64,000 nt of DNA, from positions 2,356,001 to 2,420,000 of the forward strand of contig NC_016462.1 in NCBI RefSeq assembly GCF_000226115.1, read 5' to 3'. Position 1 is the stretch's first letter, and each line of letters starts with the position of its first letter. The notes beneath the pieces are model-generated. The model was not told the DNA's origin, made no database searches, and saw only the letters and a list, made by a program, of their open reading frames with translations. A program made the position numbers and the translations under genes. This document shows positions 43,727 to 56,019 of the stretch, one piece after another. This DNA comes from Thermothielavioides terrestris NRRL 8126 (Eukaryota > Ascomycota > Sordariomycetes > Sordariales > Chaetomiaceae).

Positions 43727-44231
43727 GGCCTCAATCCTCCTTAGCGGTGGGAGTAGTGTTGTTGTGCATGGGTGAGGATCCAAGGTCTTGCAGAGAGGAT
43801 ATATATTGTGCGAGACGAATCTGCTGGGCTGAGGCAGGCAGGGCTAACCGGGCGGCCGTTGTGAGCGGATCTTGATGGCGGTAATGTGTTGTTGCGCTAG
43901 ACTCTCTATACAGCTCGTTGGCTAGCTGAGGCAGTTTATATAGAATGCTGTCGAAAAGCACACCGTCTGAAGCGAGCTGGCTGCATTTTGGAGGCCCAGA
44001 TATCTAAGTCCTCTGCTTACTTCTACCCTGCAGCATTTCGGATTGGACGCCAGCATGCCCCAGCGCACTCAATGAGCACCCGACAACAATTCAACATCTT
44101 TCTATGCCATTCCTTTACGGATGAGCAATGCTTTTCTTTTAACCACGAACCCAATCCCCCCCCCCCCTCTTTTTTCAGCACATCCAATTTTTCACAACCC
44201 ATACACCATCTCCCGTGGCAGCAACCCCCGA
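43727..44231. other. Intergenic between convergent genes
   Basis: 3' flanks of the Hsp70-like gene (+) and ELP1 (-). Includes a ~13-nt C run near 44155-44167. Nothing else seen. Confidence 0.45.
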
Positions 44232-47200
44232 TCACTCCAACTTCCCCTTCCCCAGCAACGACAGCCTCGCAAACTCAGCCACAACAGGCGGCGCCTGCCG
44301 AGTCCTCATCGCCGCCAAGCTATCATAGAGCACCCCCTCCGCCCCACCAGGCCTGTACCCATACCCATACCCATACCCATAACCCCCCGCAGCATCCGCA
44401 GGACCGCCGCCGTCTCCCTCACCACCAACAACCGCAGCGCGCTCCACCCCGCGCCGGCCCTCCGCCTTCGCCTCCCCCTCCCCCTCCTCCTGCCCCTCCT
44501 CCTTCTGGGGCCAGACCACGCCGACAGCAAGCCTGCACGCCTCGACGACCTGGTCCATCAGGGCCTCGAGGGCGCGGGCGCGCTCGTGCATGCCGCGGCG
44601 GACAAGGGCCCAGACGAGGCGGTCGACCTCGGCGCGGGCGGCGCCGCCGACGCGCTCGACCAGCCGCCGCACCGAGTTGACGAGGTACTCCTCCTCGTAG
44701 ACGGTGCCCTTGCGGCCGCGCGCGCGCTTCTTCTCCTCGCGCCGGCGGTTGCGGCTCGTGGCGCGCGAGACGGCGCTGCCGCCGCCGGCGGAGGAGGAGG
44801 AGGAGGATCTGCCGCCGCCCGTGTAGCGCGTGAAGAGGCTGGCGGAGATGCTCGCGCGCGAGGTGGCGACGGAGACGTCGTCGGGAATGGCGGCGTCGCC
44901 GCCGTCGGCGCCGGCGGTGCGGGCGTGGTGCTCGCCCTCGTAGAAGGCGAGCGGGTCTTCGCGGGCCTTGCGGCGCAGCTCGAGAATGCGCGGGACCTGG
45001 GCGGCCAGCTGGGCTTTGCAGTCGGCGAGGAACTCGGTGGAGGAGGAGAGTGCGTCGGCGAGGCCTGTGTCGATGGCGGTGGCGAGCAGGTCGGGCCGGT
45101 TGTGGAGCGCCACCAGGCGCAGGGCGTCGGCGAAGAGGTAGCCCTTGCAGAGGTGCGCGATGGCGGTGTCGAGCGAGGAGAGGTAGTCAAGGTGGATTGT
45201 TGCTGCCGCCGCGTAATCCTTCGCTTCGCGGAGGGCGTCGGCGAGGGAGGTGGCGACTTCGGAAAGTTTGGAGGCCGGAAGCGGGGGCTGCTGTTGCTGG
45301 GCAGCGTAGAGGCATTCGCGCCAGCACGAGGCGCCGGCTTTGAGGTAGCAGTCGGTCGCGTCGGCGAAGTTGCCGAGGGACTCGTAGGCCAGGCCGGCCT
45401 CCTTGAAGTTGGAGGTGGACTTGAGGTGGGCGGCGAAGAGCTCGGTGATCGCGCGGTGGTGCTGCTCCTCGTGGCGGTAGATGGCGAGGGCGTGCTGGTA
45501 AAGCTTGTGCTTGACGACGTAGTTCTTTACATCGTCGAAGTTGTTCAGCGCCTTCAAGTGGTCCAGCGCCTTCTCCCAGTGCTCAAGTTTGTCGTCGATC
45601 GTAAATTGTCGCTTCAAAGGCGACATCCGGTGGAGCTCCTGCACGAATGGCAGGTACTCACGCGGGTCCCGCTGAGACTGTTGAGCCACTAGCAAGGTAA
45701 GATCAAGGTTGTAGAGGCCGAGGGCATGGTCAAACAGCCTGTTGACATCGGCCAGGAAGCAGATGTGCTCAACCGCGCGCTCGGCCAGCGCTTCGTCTTC
45801 CTTCATGAGTTCGGCAACGACAAGCAAACCGTCATCCAGCGCAGGTGGGTTTTTGCAAACATGGGCGGTGATGATGTTCTGGACGTTAGCTTTCTTCTGA
45901 GTCCGGAGCTTTTGCAAGACCGCGTCGCAGATAGTGTTGATCTTCCCCGGCTTCGCCACGGTTGCCACATCAGTGGGCTGTTGAGGGGAAGCGGATTTCG
46001 TGTCCCTGTACATGGTTTGCGTGACGTCCTCCTCCCTGGAACAACATCAGCAAAGCATCCTCGTGACTGTCGGGATCAGACAGACAACGTACTTCAGCGT
46101 CGACAGGAACAGATCAATGTTGGCCGGGTCTTTCACCTGGTCAAGGAATAGGCCGACGTTTTCTAGAAACTGCTCAGGGCGGTGGTCGAACAGAATGTTC
46201 ATGTCGACGCGCTGCGTGCGGCAAGTTGCAAACGCAGAGCCGTAGTCCTTCTGCTCGACCAGCTTCCTGATGCCGGCCAGGACCATGGCACGGGGATAGA
46301 TGGTCTCGAGATTACCTCGCGGCATCTGCAGGACTAGGCTCATCTTGGTAGGGATGGCAGTGACGAGGCGGCCGCCCCGCTCGATATTCCGGCACCGTTC
46401 GTCCTTTTCGGGGTCGTCTGGCGGTACGTCCAGGCCTAGGATGGTCGTGAGGACACGCTCCAGGGCGCCGGGACAGCCATCTACTTACCATGCTCAGGCG
46501 CCAAGTGGACAAATTTGACAAAATGATTGCTCGTCGTGAAAATCAGATGTTTGTCTGTAACGAGGAAGGATGTGCAGTTCTTCGCCAGCAGCCGCGTGTT
46601 TGCATACAAGTGCCCGTTCCTCGACAAGCCAAATGCGATGAAGTCATCGGCATGCACGAGACAACTGGTCCACGGCAGGAAGACCGGAAATTGAACGGGC
46701 AGCGGCGAGTGCTCTTTGCCAGAGATGCAGCTGAGCCTACCGGTCAAATGCTGGGCCACCACTCCCTCGACCGACGCTGAGCCGGGTGATGCTACTGCTG
46801 CAACTGAGCCTGCATCCGTTTGCAGCCAAGACTTTGGCTCCTCGGCGGAACCAAAGTCGTATCGCAGCAGGTCAAGGTCGTCCGCCATATGCAGAACGTG
46901 AACCTCGCTGGGCGAGGAGAAACCAATCTGTAGTACCGACTCCTCATATCCTTGAGACACCTCTCCGTGGAAAGGCACCATGGACAGAAATTTTGGGGCG
47001 GCGAGGCGAGGGCCCTTGGCCTCTAAGGCAAAGAAACTGACGCCGGCCCGATGCAGAACGGCCATGGACGAGGAATCAGGGGCAAACGCCACGTCGATGG
47101 CGGCGGACTCGACTTCGAGCTCGCACATAGCCATGGGAGGCGGGACGTTGGCGGTCCGGAAAGGGGTGAATTTAATGGTCCGCCCGTCGATAACTGCCAC

Positions 47201-48588
47201 GGCACCGTGATCATGCGGAGGCTGTGTAGGGCCCCTGGCGACAGTAAGAGCGTACTCGTTCACAAGCACCTTGGCTAGGAGCTGGTCAGGGATGCGAACT
47301 TGTCCGGTAATAAATGGGATGGGATGAGACTGACCTGCCGTCGCTGCGGCGGAGAGCAGCGGTTTCTCGGCATGCCACGAAAAGAGCGGCCTCTGCCCTC
47401 GCTGCTGAGACTTCCCGCAGAGGATTTCTTGCTTCAAGTACCAGTGGTAGTTGCCCATTGTCCAAAGCTGAACCCGGTCCTTCAGAACGACAGCCAGGAC
47501 AGTGGAGTCGGAATTCCATTCCAGGGCCACCTCGTCCAAGGCGTCAGGAGCGTCAGGAGGGGCACGGAGGGTAAACTGGCCATGTCGCAGGCCGTTCCTC
47601 TCAAAGAAGGCGACGTCCACACGGTCGGGGAGGCGCTGGATGCCAGCGATCAGGTTGCCCTCGGGCCGCCAGCTGAGACTGCCTTCAAGGCCGTCCACGG
47701 GCTCACTAACGCTATCCAGCTCACCGTCACGGTTGTAGACGCGGATCACGCGCCGGACGCCTTCCTGGAGGAAGTTGACGGCGACGTAGGCGCCGTCCCC
47801 CCGCCAGCTGATGCTGCAGCGGCCGTCATCGTTGGGGCTGAGCGTGCCCTCGTCGACCTTCTCCGGAATGGTGGGGTCTCGCAGGGCCTTCGCCTTGGCG
47901 CCGCGGCCCTGGAACTGGGTCTCCTTCTTGCCCCACCCCACCGAGACGTGCTTGGAGAGCTTCAGGTCCTCCGCAGAGAGGGTAACCTCGGCGGTGACGT
48001 CGCCGGTCCGGGTCATGAACAGCAGCCTGGCGTCGCCGGTAGCAAGGACAAGGAGCTCCTCGTCCGGAGACAAGCGGGCCGCAGCGATGGATGGGAAGAG
48101 GGTGCCTAGGATCTCGATATGCGGCTCCGCGACGCCTTCTTCGTCTTCGGTCACGGTGACAATGTCGCCGCCGGCCAGGAAGACGAAGGTGGTCAGCGTG
48201 TCGCTACAGTAGTGAATGCCCCTAATGACGTCAGGAGGGCCATCTTCCTTGGGAGGAAACACATCCCATGTTGCGATGCTCCTCGACTGCCTGTCGGCTG
48301 CAGTTAGCGCAAAGGAAAATTAGGGACGATGACGGTGACGGGTGACGACGGCGACGACCAAGATGATGACGATGACGGAGAATCTTACAAGTGTGACGGA
48401 GAAGGAACATGGGCGTGCTTAGCCAGCCGGAGAAGCTCAATGCGGGGGTCTCCGACGGCTGGGCCGCAGGCAACGATCAGCTCGTCCCGAGCGGCATCCC
48501 AGCATGCGGCCGTGATGGCGGACGCCGAGCCCGGCACCGAGTCCGGCACCCGGAAGACGCCGTGGCCGATATTGCGCAGGTTCCGCAT
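44232..48588 (-). CDS. ELP1: Elongator complex subunit 1
   Basis: Minus-strand exons 48389-48588, 46489-48290, 46093-46435 and 44232-46035 give 1382 aa. Elp1 (IKI3) is the scaffold and dimer-forming subunit of Elongator, which makes 5-carboxymethyl modifications of wobble uridines in cytoplasmic tRNAs. The first half is WD40 beta-propeller sequence (SIATWDVFPP, YCSDTLTTFVFLAGGDIV, ISWRGDGAYVAVNF). Splicing of the 53- and 57-nt introns rebuilds GLDVPPDDPEKDERCRNIERG and FLSTLKEEDVTQTMYRDTK. Then come helical/TPR repeats (RVDMNILFDHRPEQFLENVG, YNLDLTLLVAQQSQRDPREY). Near residue 1207 the basic RNRRREEKKRARGRKGTVYEEEYL is the conserved putative tRNA-binding stretch. A GYGYGYGYGY run lies near the C-terminus. 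Length and motif order are as expected. Confidence 0.95.
44356..44382. repeat. Hexanucleotide (ACCCAT)n in ELP1
   Basis: About four copies of ACCCAT on the plus strand encode the GYGYGY run near the ELP1 C-terminus. It resembles telomere-like repeats only superficially. Confidence 0.85.
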
Positions 48589-49542
48589 CTCGAGACGAAG
48601 TGGTTGTTGGTAGGGTGGTGCATGCAAGCAGGTGAGCCAGCTGATCAAATCATCGTGGGACACAATTTGGCGCTTCGTTTCTGTTGAATGTATCACAGGA
48701 AATAATGTCGATAGTTATATGTTGGCAACTAGGTAGGTAGCTGAGAGACGTTCAAGTGGAAATGGCGTTAGGATAACGTTATGGTTGAAAAATTCGCCCC
48801 AGCGAAGAACGAAGGTCTTTGTACGGAATACTGTACCGCCGGCTCAGGTAGTTACCTGATGTTGATCTGATGATGAGACAACGGTTCAAAATCTGCAACA
48901 AGTGCCCGACATCAACCCTTCTTCAAAATTGATGGCTAATGGGTAACACGGCGTGACGACTTATGAGGTCGCTGTCCTTTGTTTGGGCGTCTGTCGTTCA
49001 GTTCAACCGCTGCCGTTGAGGTGCTCTTAACGTCGTTTCCGTCAGCGGAAATGCCAAGGGTGAGCTGGAAGTACCTGAGACAAGGCACGAAGGCAAGCCA
49101 CCAGTATTCAACTCCAGAATCTGCTGAAGCTCAAAGTTTCAAGTACAGACAAGCGGGGCGGGGCCGCTGCGTTATCTTATCTAAGACGAGCAAGCAATCA
49201 GCCCCACCACTGACTGCCTCTTCGGTCAATCTGCGCCTTCCACCTTCCACCACATGCCAACGCCTGAGATGATGCAAGGGCGTGCAGTCCGCGAGTTCCT
49301 GAAAGGAAGAAGAAGAAAAAAGAAAATGGAAGCCGCAGGTGTTTACATGCTGGACCGTGCCAGTTCTTTCCCAGCGTCTTCTGTCGTGGCCCGGTCTAGA
49401 GTGAACCTCGCCAAACTCTCAACTACTGCTCACGTTCTGCCTGGTTGCTACCCGTCCTGCGTACGGATCTCAGTTCCCAGCCAGTTACACTCAACTCATC
49501 CGCTTCAAGTTTCGAGAACTGCCTCTACCGGTCATCATCATT
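48589..49542. promoter_or_regulatory. Divergent upstream region of ELP1 and the 49543 gene
   Basis: 954 nt between two divergent starts. Contains TTGTACGGAATACTGTACCG near 48819-48838, an imperfect palindrome. No gene recognised. Confidence 0.4.
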
Positions 49543-50523
49543 ATGGACGCAACATCCAGAGAAGCCTCGCCCTCCGCGCGGCCCAAGTCCCCGTCCACGC
49601 GTTCGACGAGCAGCTCTCACGTGTGCCTCACCACGCTGGCCGCCCGCCCACTTCCCCTAGACTCCGATGATGATAACAACAGCACCCTGAGGTCTTCTCC
49701 CAGCAGCCGAACCTTCGATGGTTCTGCGCCAACCACCCCTGGACTCAGTGGAAGCAGCTCCGCCATTCTGCTCGGTTCCCTCGGGTTCAAATCCACCAAC
49801 AATGTCACTCCTTGCGCCCGAGAGACCACGAAGACGAGTGACGACCGCACCAAATACATCGCTGCCCGGATCCGCGCCCGCCGCAAGCTCGAGCTCGACC
49901 GCGAACCGCGCGCCCACTCCGACGTGGCCTACAGCATGAGCCGCAAGATGCGCCGCATCGTCGCCCGGGAGTACGGCAGCGGTCCTGGCCCCGACCACTA
50001 CCTCATCTATAGCGACAGCGATGACGACTGCAGCAGCGGTGATGACTCCAGCGATCACGACGCCACAGATCGCGGGCGCGGGGCCGCCGCCTTAGATGGC
50101 GTGGATGAGGCTGCTCCCCGTGGCCGTACGTACACTGACGTGGATGGGCGCGTCCTCGAAGAGGACCGGATCAACTGGGACGAGTGGGACCGCCAGATCG
50201 AGAAAAAGGCGATGCGCGACGAGCGCGCGGCGCTGCTGCGGCGCATTCAGGAGCAGCACTCGCGCGGGGTGCTGGGCTGGTTTTTGTGGTTGGTCGGGCT
50301 CGGGTATCCGCCCCCGTCCGAGGAGGACGGCTACGACGCGGCGGAGGAGAAGAAGATTGAGGCCGAGATGCAGCGCATGATCCGCGAGCAGGAGGAGGAG
50401 CGGATGAGGCGCAAGCGCGAGTATATTGACTCGGTGGTGGCCAACCTGGAGGAGCCGGGCGATGGGATGGTCGCCGATGTGGCCTGGCTTGTTGGGATGA
50501 TACTCATGATTCCTTTCCAGTAA
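49543..50523 (+). CDS. Unrecognised acidic/coiled-coil protein, 326 aa
   Basis: Single frame without intron, starting after a CT-rich leader (atcattATGGACGC). The N-terminal third is serine/threonine-rich and low complexity. A middle basic segment (KYIAARIRARRKLELDRE, MSRKMRRIVAREYGS) is followed by an acidic patch (YSDSDDDCSSGDDSSDHD). Then comes a tryptophan-rich motif (RINWDEWDRQIEKKAM), a short hydrophobic stretch (VLGWFLWLVGLGYP), a charged predicted coiled coil (KKIEAEMQRMIREQEEERMRRKR), and a hydrophobic C-terminus (VADVAWLVGMILMIPFQ). The two hydrophobic segments could associate with membrane. No known domain recognised. Codon use and strand bias match its neighbours, supporting a real gene. 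Confidence 0.7.
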   Translation: MDATSREASPSARPKSPSTRSTSSSHVCLTTLAARPLPLDSDDDNNSTLRSSPSSRTFDGSAPTTPGLSGSSSAILLGSLGFKSTNNVTPCARETTKTSDDRTKYIAARIRARRKLELDREPRAHSDVAYSMSRKMRRIVAREYGSGPGPDHYLIYSDSDDDCSSGDDSSDHDATDRGRGAAALDGVDEAAPRGRTYTDVDGRVLEEDRINWDEWDRQIEKKAMRDERAALLRRIQEQHSRGVLGWFLWLVGLGYPPPSEEDGYDAAEEKKIEAEMQRMIREQEEERMRRKREYIDSVVANLEEPGDGMVADVAWLVGMILMIPFQ

Positions 50524-53500
50524 GGCTCCCTCAGATGGTATTCTCACCCTTGTTGCGTTACTGTCGCGCGGTTGAGGATGGCTGGGATAGCTCCCGGCCG
50601 TGCCGGTGATCAACCTTCCATCCCCCGAATCGCAGTTGCGTACTGTTGACAGCTCCAAGCTAGCCTACTTTAATGTGTAGCGCGTAAAGCACTTTAAGGT
50701 TATCCTTCAAAGGGCAGCTTAAGTTTCGGTTTTAGGAGTACGGCGTCCGGGAATCCCTTCGTGCTGAGTAATTCAGCTCACCCAACCCACGGCCGCAGTT
50801 GTGCCTCTCAAACCCCGATCGACCCAAGGGTCCTCCGCCAATCACTGCCCTGTCGGCATCGTCGGCGATCCTTACACACGCCCGAGCAATATCCCCCACT
50901 GATCTTCACTCCTCCTCCTCGCAACGACCGGTTACCACCACCACCACCACCCCTCCCTCATTCATTATTCTTGCGCGTTCAACCAGCTCGATTCCGGCTA
51001 CGTTGGGCACCATGCCCACACATGGATTAGGCCAAACGCAACGCAAACGCGGCCGTCAGTCCCCAGGTCTCGGAGTCTGCGGCTTTGGCCGTGATAGGTT
51101 GAGGTTCGGTTCCCGGAGAGGGGGCCGAGCGAGGAAAGTGACTGGCCGAGTGGGCGGTTCCAAAAACAGGTTTTTTTTTTCTCTGTGTTTGCTTCCAAAA
51201 TTTTTTTTCCTTCCTTCTTCTTTCCCCTTCTCTTGTCCTCGGGGTGTCACTCCCCCGGGCGGTATGCAAGCCCCTCCCCCTCCCCCTCTCTCTTTGCTTT
51301 CAGGCAGCTTGGCGGCGGTGAGCGACCTGCTGATGTGTAAAGCGGAGAGAGGTGGGGGAAGACAGCAAGAGAGAGCCCGGGCTGATTGTCGGGTGGTCGG
51401 CGTTTTTGTGACGGATTTGGGTCCTGGCTGATCTGCCAGTTAGCTCGGGGCGGCGAGGGGAGGAGTTTGGTCGAGACCAAGGGTGAGGGGCGTTTTCCTG
51501 CTGGGACCTGGATGTTGAATGCCGGTGTTTGGGAAACGTTATTTATTGATGAGGGTGGGAAGTAGTTAGTGAGTTCATTCATTCGTTTATCCGTTCATCT
51601 CAATCGGCGGGTGGTGAAAAGCCGTTCCATGAGGTAGTCAGCCTGGAGCCTGGGGATCCAAAATGTGAGGTGTCTAAGCCGGAGACATGTGTCGGAATGC
51701 CCCGAGCTACGGCTTTCCTCTCTGGGTTCGTCCTAACCTGGAGTTCAGGTACGGAGTAATCCGTACATGCATGGGAACTTCCCAACACCAAGGGCCAGTT
51801 GACCGGTGTGACAGGATCAGCACAACCAACTTCCGTCCGTGCATGCTCATATCTAGTACAAACTGCGGTACGGGACTCACTACGGCGGCTCAAGTGGCTG
51901 CTCCAATATGACGTGACCAGGGACAAGGCTTTGTCCAACGTGGGGCTTCCACTCCTGGCCACCGACCGAGTTGGTTGGTACTATCGGGAGGACTGTCCGG
52001 CTCCGACAGATGAAATATGGACGCTGTTCCTGATCGGCGTCGTGCCAGTGTGAGGGGAGGTACAGACGGAACCTGCCTAGGTATGGGAGGTTACGTTCAT
52101 TAATGAATAAGGTATAGTGACAATCTTGGGTCTTTTCAACCACCTTATAGTATACACTAGTTAGCAAAATCACCCGTTCACCGACCAGCCAGGAACGGAC
52201 GGCATCCCCCCGTTTCCGCGACCCCGGCTGTTCTTCTTAATCAGAGAAAACGGAACCTGACTAGTGTGTGGACGCACGGCGGTGCCGATATCCGGCCTGC
52301 TGGAGCTTCCGACAGTCAACTGACCCGGCCACTGCATACGCAGTATCTCACTGGAAGAAGAAGCCGGCCACCGAGTCGTGAGCCCCCACCCACCACGCAT
52401 CGGTCGAACAAGTCAAGAACCAGGAAATCCAGGTCCCCATGCAAGGAGCCCCAATGGTCACCCGAACTGCTCGAAGACCCTGATCCCCGACTCTGAGGAG
52501 GAGGAAAAGCGGAGCGCCAGCAAGTGGGTCCCTTTTCACCCTTTGTGGAAGTTGTGGTTGGTCAGGGATCCACATGCATGCACGCTGGACGGCCGTGCGT
52601 GGTGAGGGAAAGCCGCGGAATGACGTCGTGCTGGGCTCCACACCCACGGATGGAAATTTTAGAACAGGCAATGATGCGCAACAAGGGGATTGGGGAAAGG
52701 GTCCAGGTGAGGCTTGATGGTGGGGTCGGCCTTGGCGCTAAGTTAGTGAAAATACACTACCGCCCACTAGTGAAAAGGTCCCTTAAGGCCGCCTAATCGA
52801 ATTACGCAGGATAGTTCTTCACTTCGCCGGCCTCTTACCACAGGATTGTCTGTCTGCCTTGGATAGCTCTACATGTACAAGCTCGCTCTGAAATCCGGCG
52901 GAGAGGTGCAGTACTGCATATGCAAGCGAATTCTCCGGCGGTACATACCACACGGGAGCGTCACATGGTTGAGTTTGTGCGCCGAGGCCACGGCCAAGGA
53001 CACTTCGGAAACTGCATGTTGAGACCGGTCGGCCGCGTCAGTCGTACAACAGGTATCGGTGCTGGGCCAAGGAGTGACGTTGCACAAAGTTCGGTATCTT
53101 CCTTGACGAGACTCTCCGGATCTCGCGGCCCTGCTGTGTGCAGGTAGCCGCGCTTCCCGGCCGTGGCGAGGCGGGTCTACGCCAGATTATCGATGATCCG
53201 TGATGATCCACGGTAGTGTACATACTTGGGTGCCACGCCCGGGTTAGAACTCCAGTTTTGGTCTTGTGCACTGTGTACCTAGGTAGGAAATTAGGCAGTT
53301 ACACGGCATGGCATCCAGGTGCTCCGAGGCCGTGAGGTCAGATGGTTTTACGTCATTTGGGTTTCTCTTTCGAGTCAACTGCAACACCAGGAAGGTCCAC
53401 AATGCGTTGCAGACAAAATGACTACGGTACTTGGTATGGGATATTGCGGAGGTTGTCTTAGGTTGTTGGGCAGTTTGACAAGTTCTGGGGATCAGCTCGA

Positions 53501-55290
53501 GTCAAGAAGGTGAGCAGAGGCTGTGGATGAGATTTGGTCCTGCATGGTGCAGCCGGGGTTTGGGCCTGTATCTGATTGCCGAGAAGCCGGTCTCCGGGCC
53601 GGGAAGCGAAACCTTGGAAGACGAGCTTGACCGTCCCGCCTTAGCGGGTCATGTAACCGATGAAGGTGACTCGAAAGAGTTGCAACCTGGAAGGCAATGT
53701 AAGCTCTGAGCCGGCCGCCTGTGGTTGGCGCCGGTTGTAATCGCAGCAGTGCAGTGCGGGGCTGCTGCCGGCCGGCGAAATGCCCCGGTTTAGCGATAAC
53801 TGGCCTCAACCCTGCCCTGCTGATCTTGGTACAGAGTAACCTTGCCTAGGTGCTCACTAAATTCGCAATCCCGACGGCAAGGAAAATAAGCATCCCTCCA
53901 AAAAAAAGTGCTTGTTGCAGTGTGATGACCTATGCTTCATTCTCGAGAAATAGCCGGGAGATCGAGACCCGACCCGACTGTTAACGACCGCTTCACTTGA
54001 GAGCGGAAGCGACGTCATCCCGATGTGCTAGGCATCCCAAGACCCCGGCACCTGATCAAGTCGCATCACGAGAGCACGGCGGTGTGCACAAAGCAAAAAC
54101 AAAAACAAGAAAGTAGAGTCTAAGATTGCTTGATGGCTACAGAAGCGGGAAGAGGCCAAAGATGGCGACATACCCGATATACAACCTCACAAGAGGCGGC
54201 TTGCTTGCTTCGTGGGGTGCAGTGTAAAGTGGGAGGCACGTCTTGGCGCAACCCGGAGGAGTTAATAATTGAAGCTTGCTCCTGCATGGTTTGGGATGCC
54301 CACTTGGCTTCTCCACCATTTCATCAGAGTGGCCTCCGACTCGTCGGTAACAACCAAGCATCACGTTATTGTGCAGCAATCCACATCTTGGAACCGCCTT
54401 GCTCCGTACATCTTTACTAGTCCAGCCCTCCTTTTCCTCCATTCTGCTGAGGTGGGTGAGTTTCTCCCCGCTTTCGGGGCTGTCGTTGCTAGGAGCCTGG
54501 CCTCCATCTTCCCCTCGACCCCTCAACCCCTCAACCCCGCCACAAATTTCCACACTCCATGGTCGTCACTTGGTAATCACATCAAAAAAATCGAGGCAAT
54601 CTGTGACAGCCGATATCTCTTCTCTGGCCAACATCCCGCCCGCCGCAACGTGCCAAACCACTCGACGCTCTCTTTTGGGCCTGCCAGGTTGGACCCCACC
54701 TTAACTCCGCTCTCAGCGCTCCTCGCCCCGATTGACGCGTCAATCAGCCTCGGGCTTCTCTGCTTCTCGAAGACCTCCACCCCCCCTGCAGACGGACACT
54801 GAGCACCGCGCACCGTGAGCAAGGCTCGAGAAGGCTGCTGGCCGACGTCCCGTGCTGCAAAGCACTCACCGTCCTCCGTGTGGCACCATCCATCAACACA
54901 AATATCCTGTAAGCTCTGTGTGCGCCCGACCCCGCTGTGCCGTTTCCTTCCCATCCCTCCGCCTCATGGTTTCCCGTGTGCACCTCCTGTCACACAAAAA
55001 ACCTACCAGCTCCGTTGCCCTTTTGAAATAGCCGGCCGTGCTGTTGTGCAATCGATCCCGCGTGCACAGGGTTCCAGGTACTTGGAAAGGAACCAGGAAC
55101 CCAGTCCTGTGTCGTGCCGTGACTCTGCCGCAGTGTAGCCGTGGGCACCTGACCTCGTCCCTCCTCCTCCTTCGGGCACGCGTCCTGTCTCTTTCAAGCC
55201 GTTCGCGGCCTCGGCTCTTAACCCTCCACATCCCTCCACCCGTCAGCCCCTCACGCTTAAGGGTTGCTTCCCTGCCCCACGCTGCCAACC
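50524..55290. other. Long gene-poor region upstream of YPD1
   Basis: About 4.8 kb. Plus-strand frames at 50799-51431 begin plausibly but run into T-rich low-complexity sequence and have no motif. 51744-51762 has the palindrome TACGGAGTAATCCGTA. 52084-52160 is AT-rich. GTAGTGTACATA near 53213 and TACCTAGGTA near 53276 repeat words seen elsewhere. 54400-55290 is C/T-rich, consistent with a long promoter/leader for YPD1. No gene called. Confidence 0.4.
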
Positions 55291-56019
55291 ATGCCTGGGG
55301 TCGACGCTAGGGTTCGTCGTGTCGAGTTGCAAGATGATGCTAGCAACTAACCGTGCGCTGTCTTCTCAGGACAACCAAGAGTCCGACACCATGCCCGACT
55401 TTGGAGAGCACGTCGACGACGCCATCTTCTCCCAGATCCTGGAGATGGACGAGAATGAAACGGACCGCGAATTCAGCGCCCCGTTGGTTTTCGGCTTCTT
55501 TGAGCAGGCAAAGGAGACCTTCGAGGACATGCAGCGCGCCGCGTAAGTATTGCTGTCCGTGCCGGAGGATGGCTCCATTTCCTAGTGCGCTTTTGGACGT
55601 GATGGCCCCGAATATCGTCTTTTCGTGCCAGCGAAGCGGGAATCCTGGTGGATTTTCTCGTTTCCGTCTCTACCCCCGAGCTGCAAAGTTCGGCCGTCGA
55701 CGAGCGGCAAAACAGGCAGAAAGCAGGGCACTAGACTGACGGCGGCTTCGTGTCAATCCACAGGGAGGAACACAACCTTGACAAACTCTCGTCACTGGGT
55801 CACTTTCTAAAGGGTTCATCGGCGACGCTCGGCTTCAACAAGATCAGAGACAGCTGTCAAGTGATCCAACAGTACGGGCACAAGCTGAACGTGGATGGGA
55901 CTAGCGAGCCGGACGAGGCAGTATGCCTCAAGAAGATCGAGGAGGCTCTCAAGACGGTCCGGGTCGACACGGCGGATTTGGAGAAGATCATGAGAAAGTT
56001 CTTCCATCAACCAGAGTGA
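55291..56019 (+). CDS. YPD1: Histidine-containing phosphotransfer protein (Ypd1/HPT1)
   Basis: Exons 55291-55311, 55370-55542 and 55764-56019 give 149 aa. This is the HPt intermediate of the fungal multistep phosphorelay, passing phosphate from hybrid histidine kinases to the Ssk1 and Skn7 response regulators. The HPt core SSLGHFLKGSSATLGF holds the phosphoacceptor His (about H78) with the following Lys and small residues, preceded by FSAPLVFGFFEQAKETFEDM. Intron 2 (221 nt) is long for the window. Intron 1 has a weak gttcgt donor but a good actaac branch and ttctcag acceptor. If it is not used, translation could begin at the ATG of MPDFGEHVDD within exon 2. Most ascomycetes carry one YPD1, so this is probably essential. 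Confidence 0.9.

Noticed and set aside
44121..45692. 523-codon plus-strand frame over ELP1
   Set aside because: Antisense shadow; ELP1 exon 4 is well supported.
50799..51431. Possible small gene starting MPTHGLGQTQ (ATG near 51012)
   Set aside because: The frame runs into T-rich low-complexity sequence and no splice solution gave a recognisable protein.
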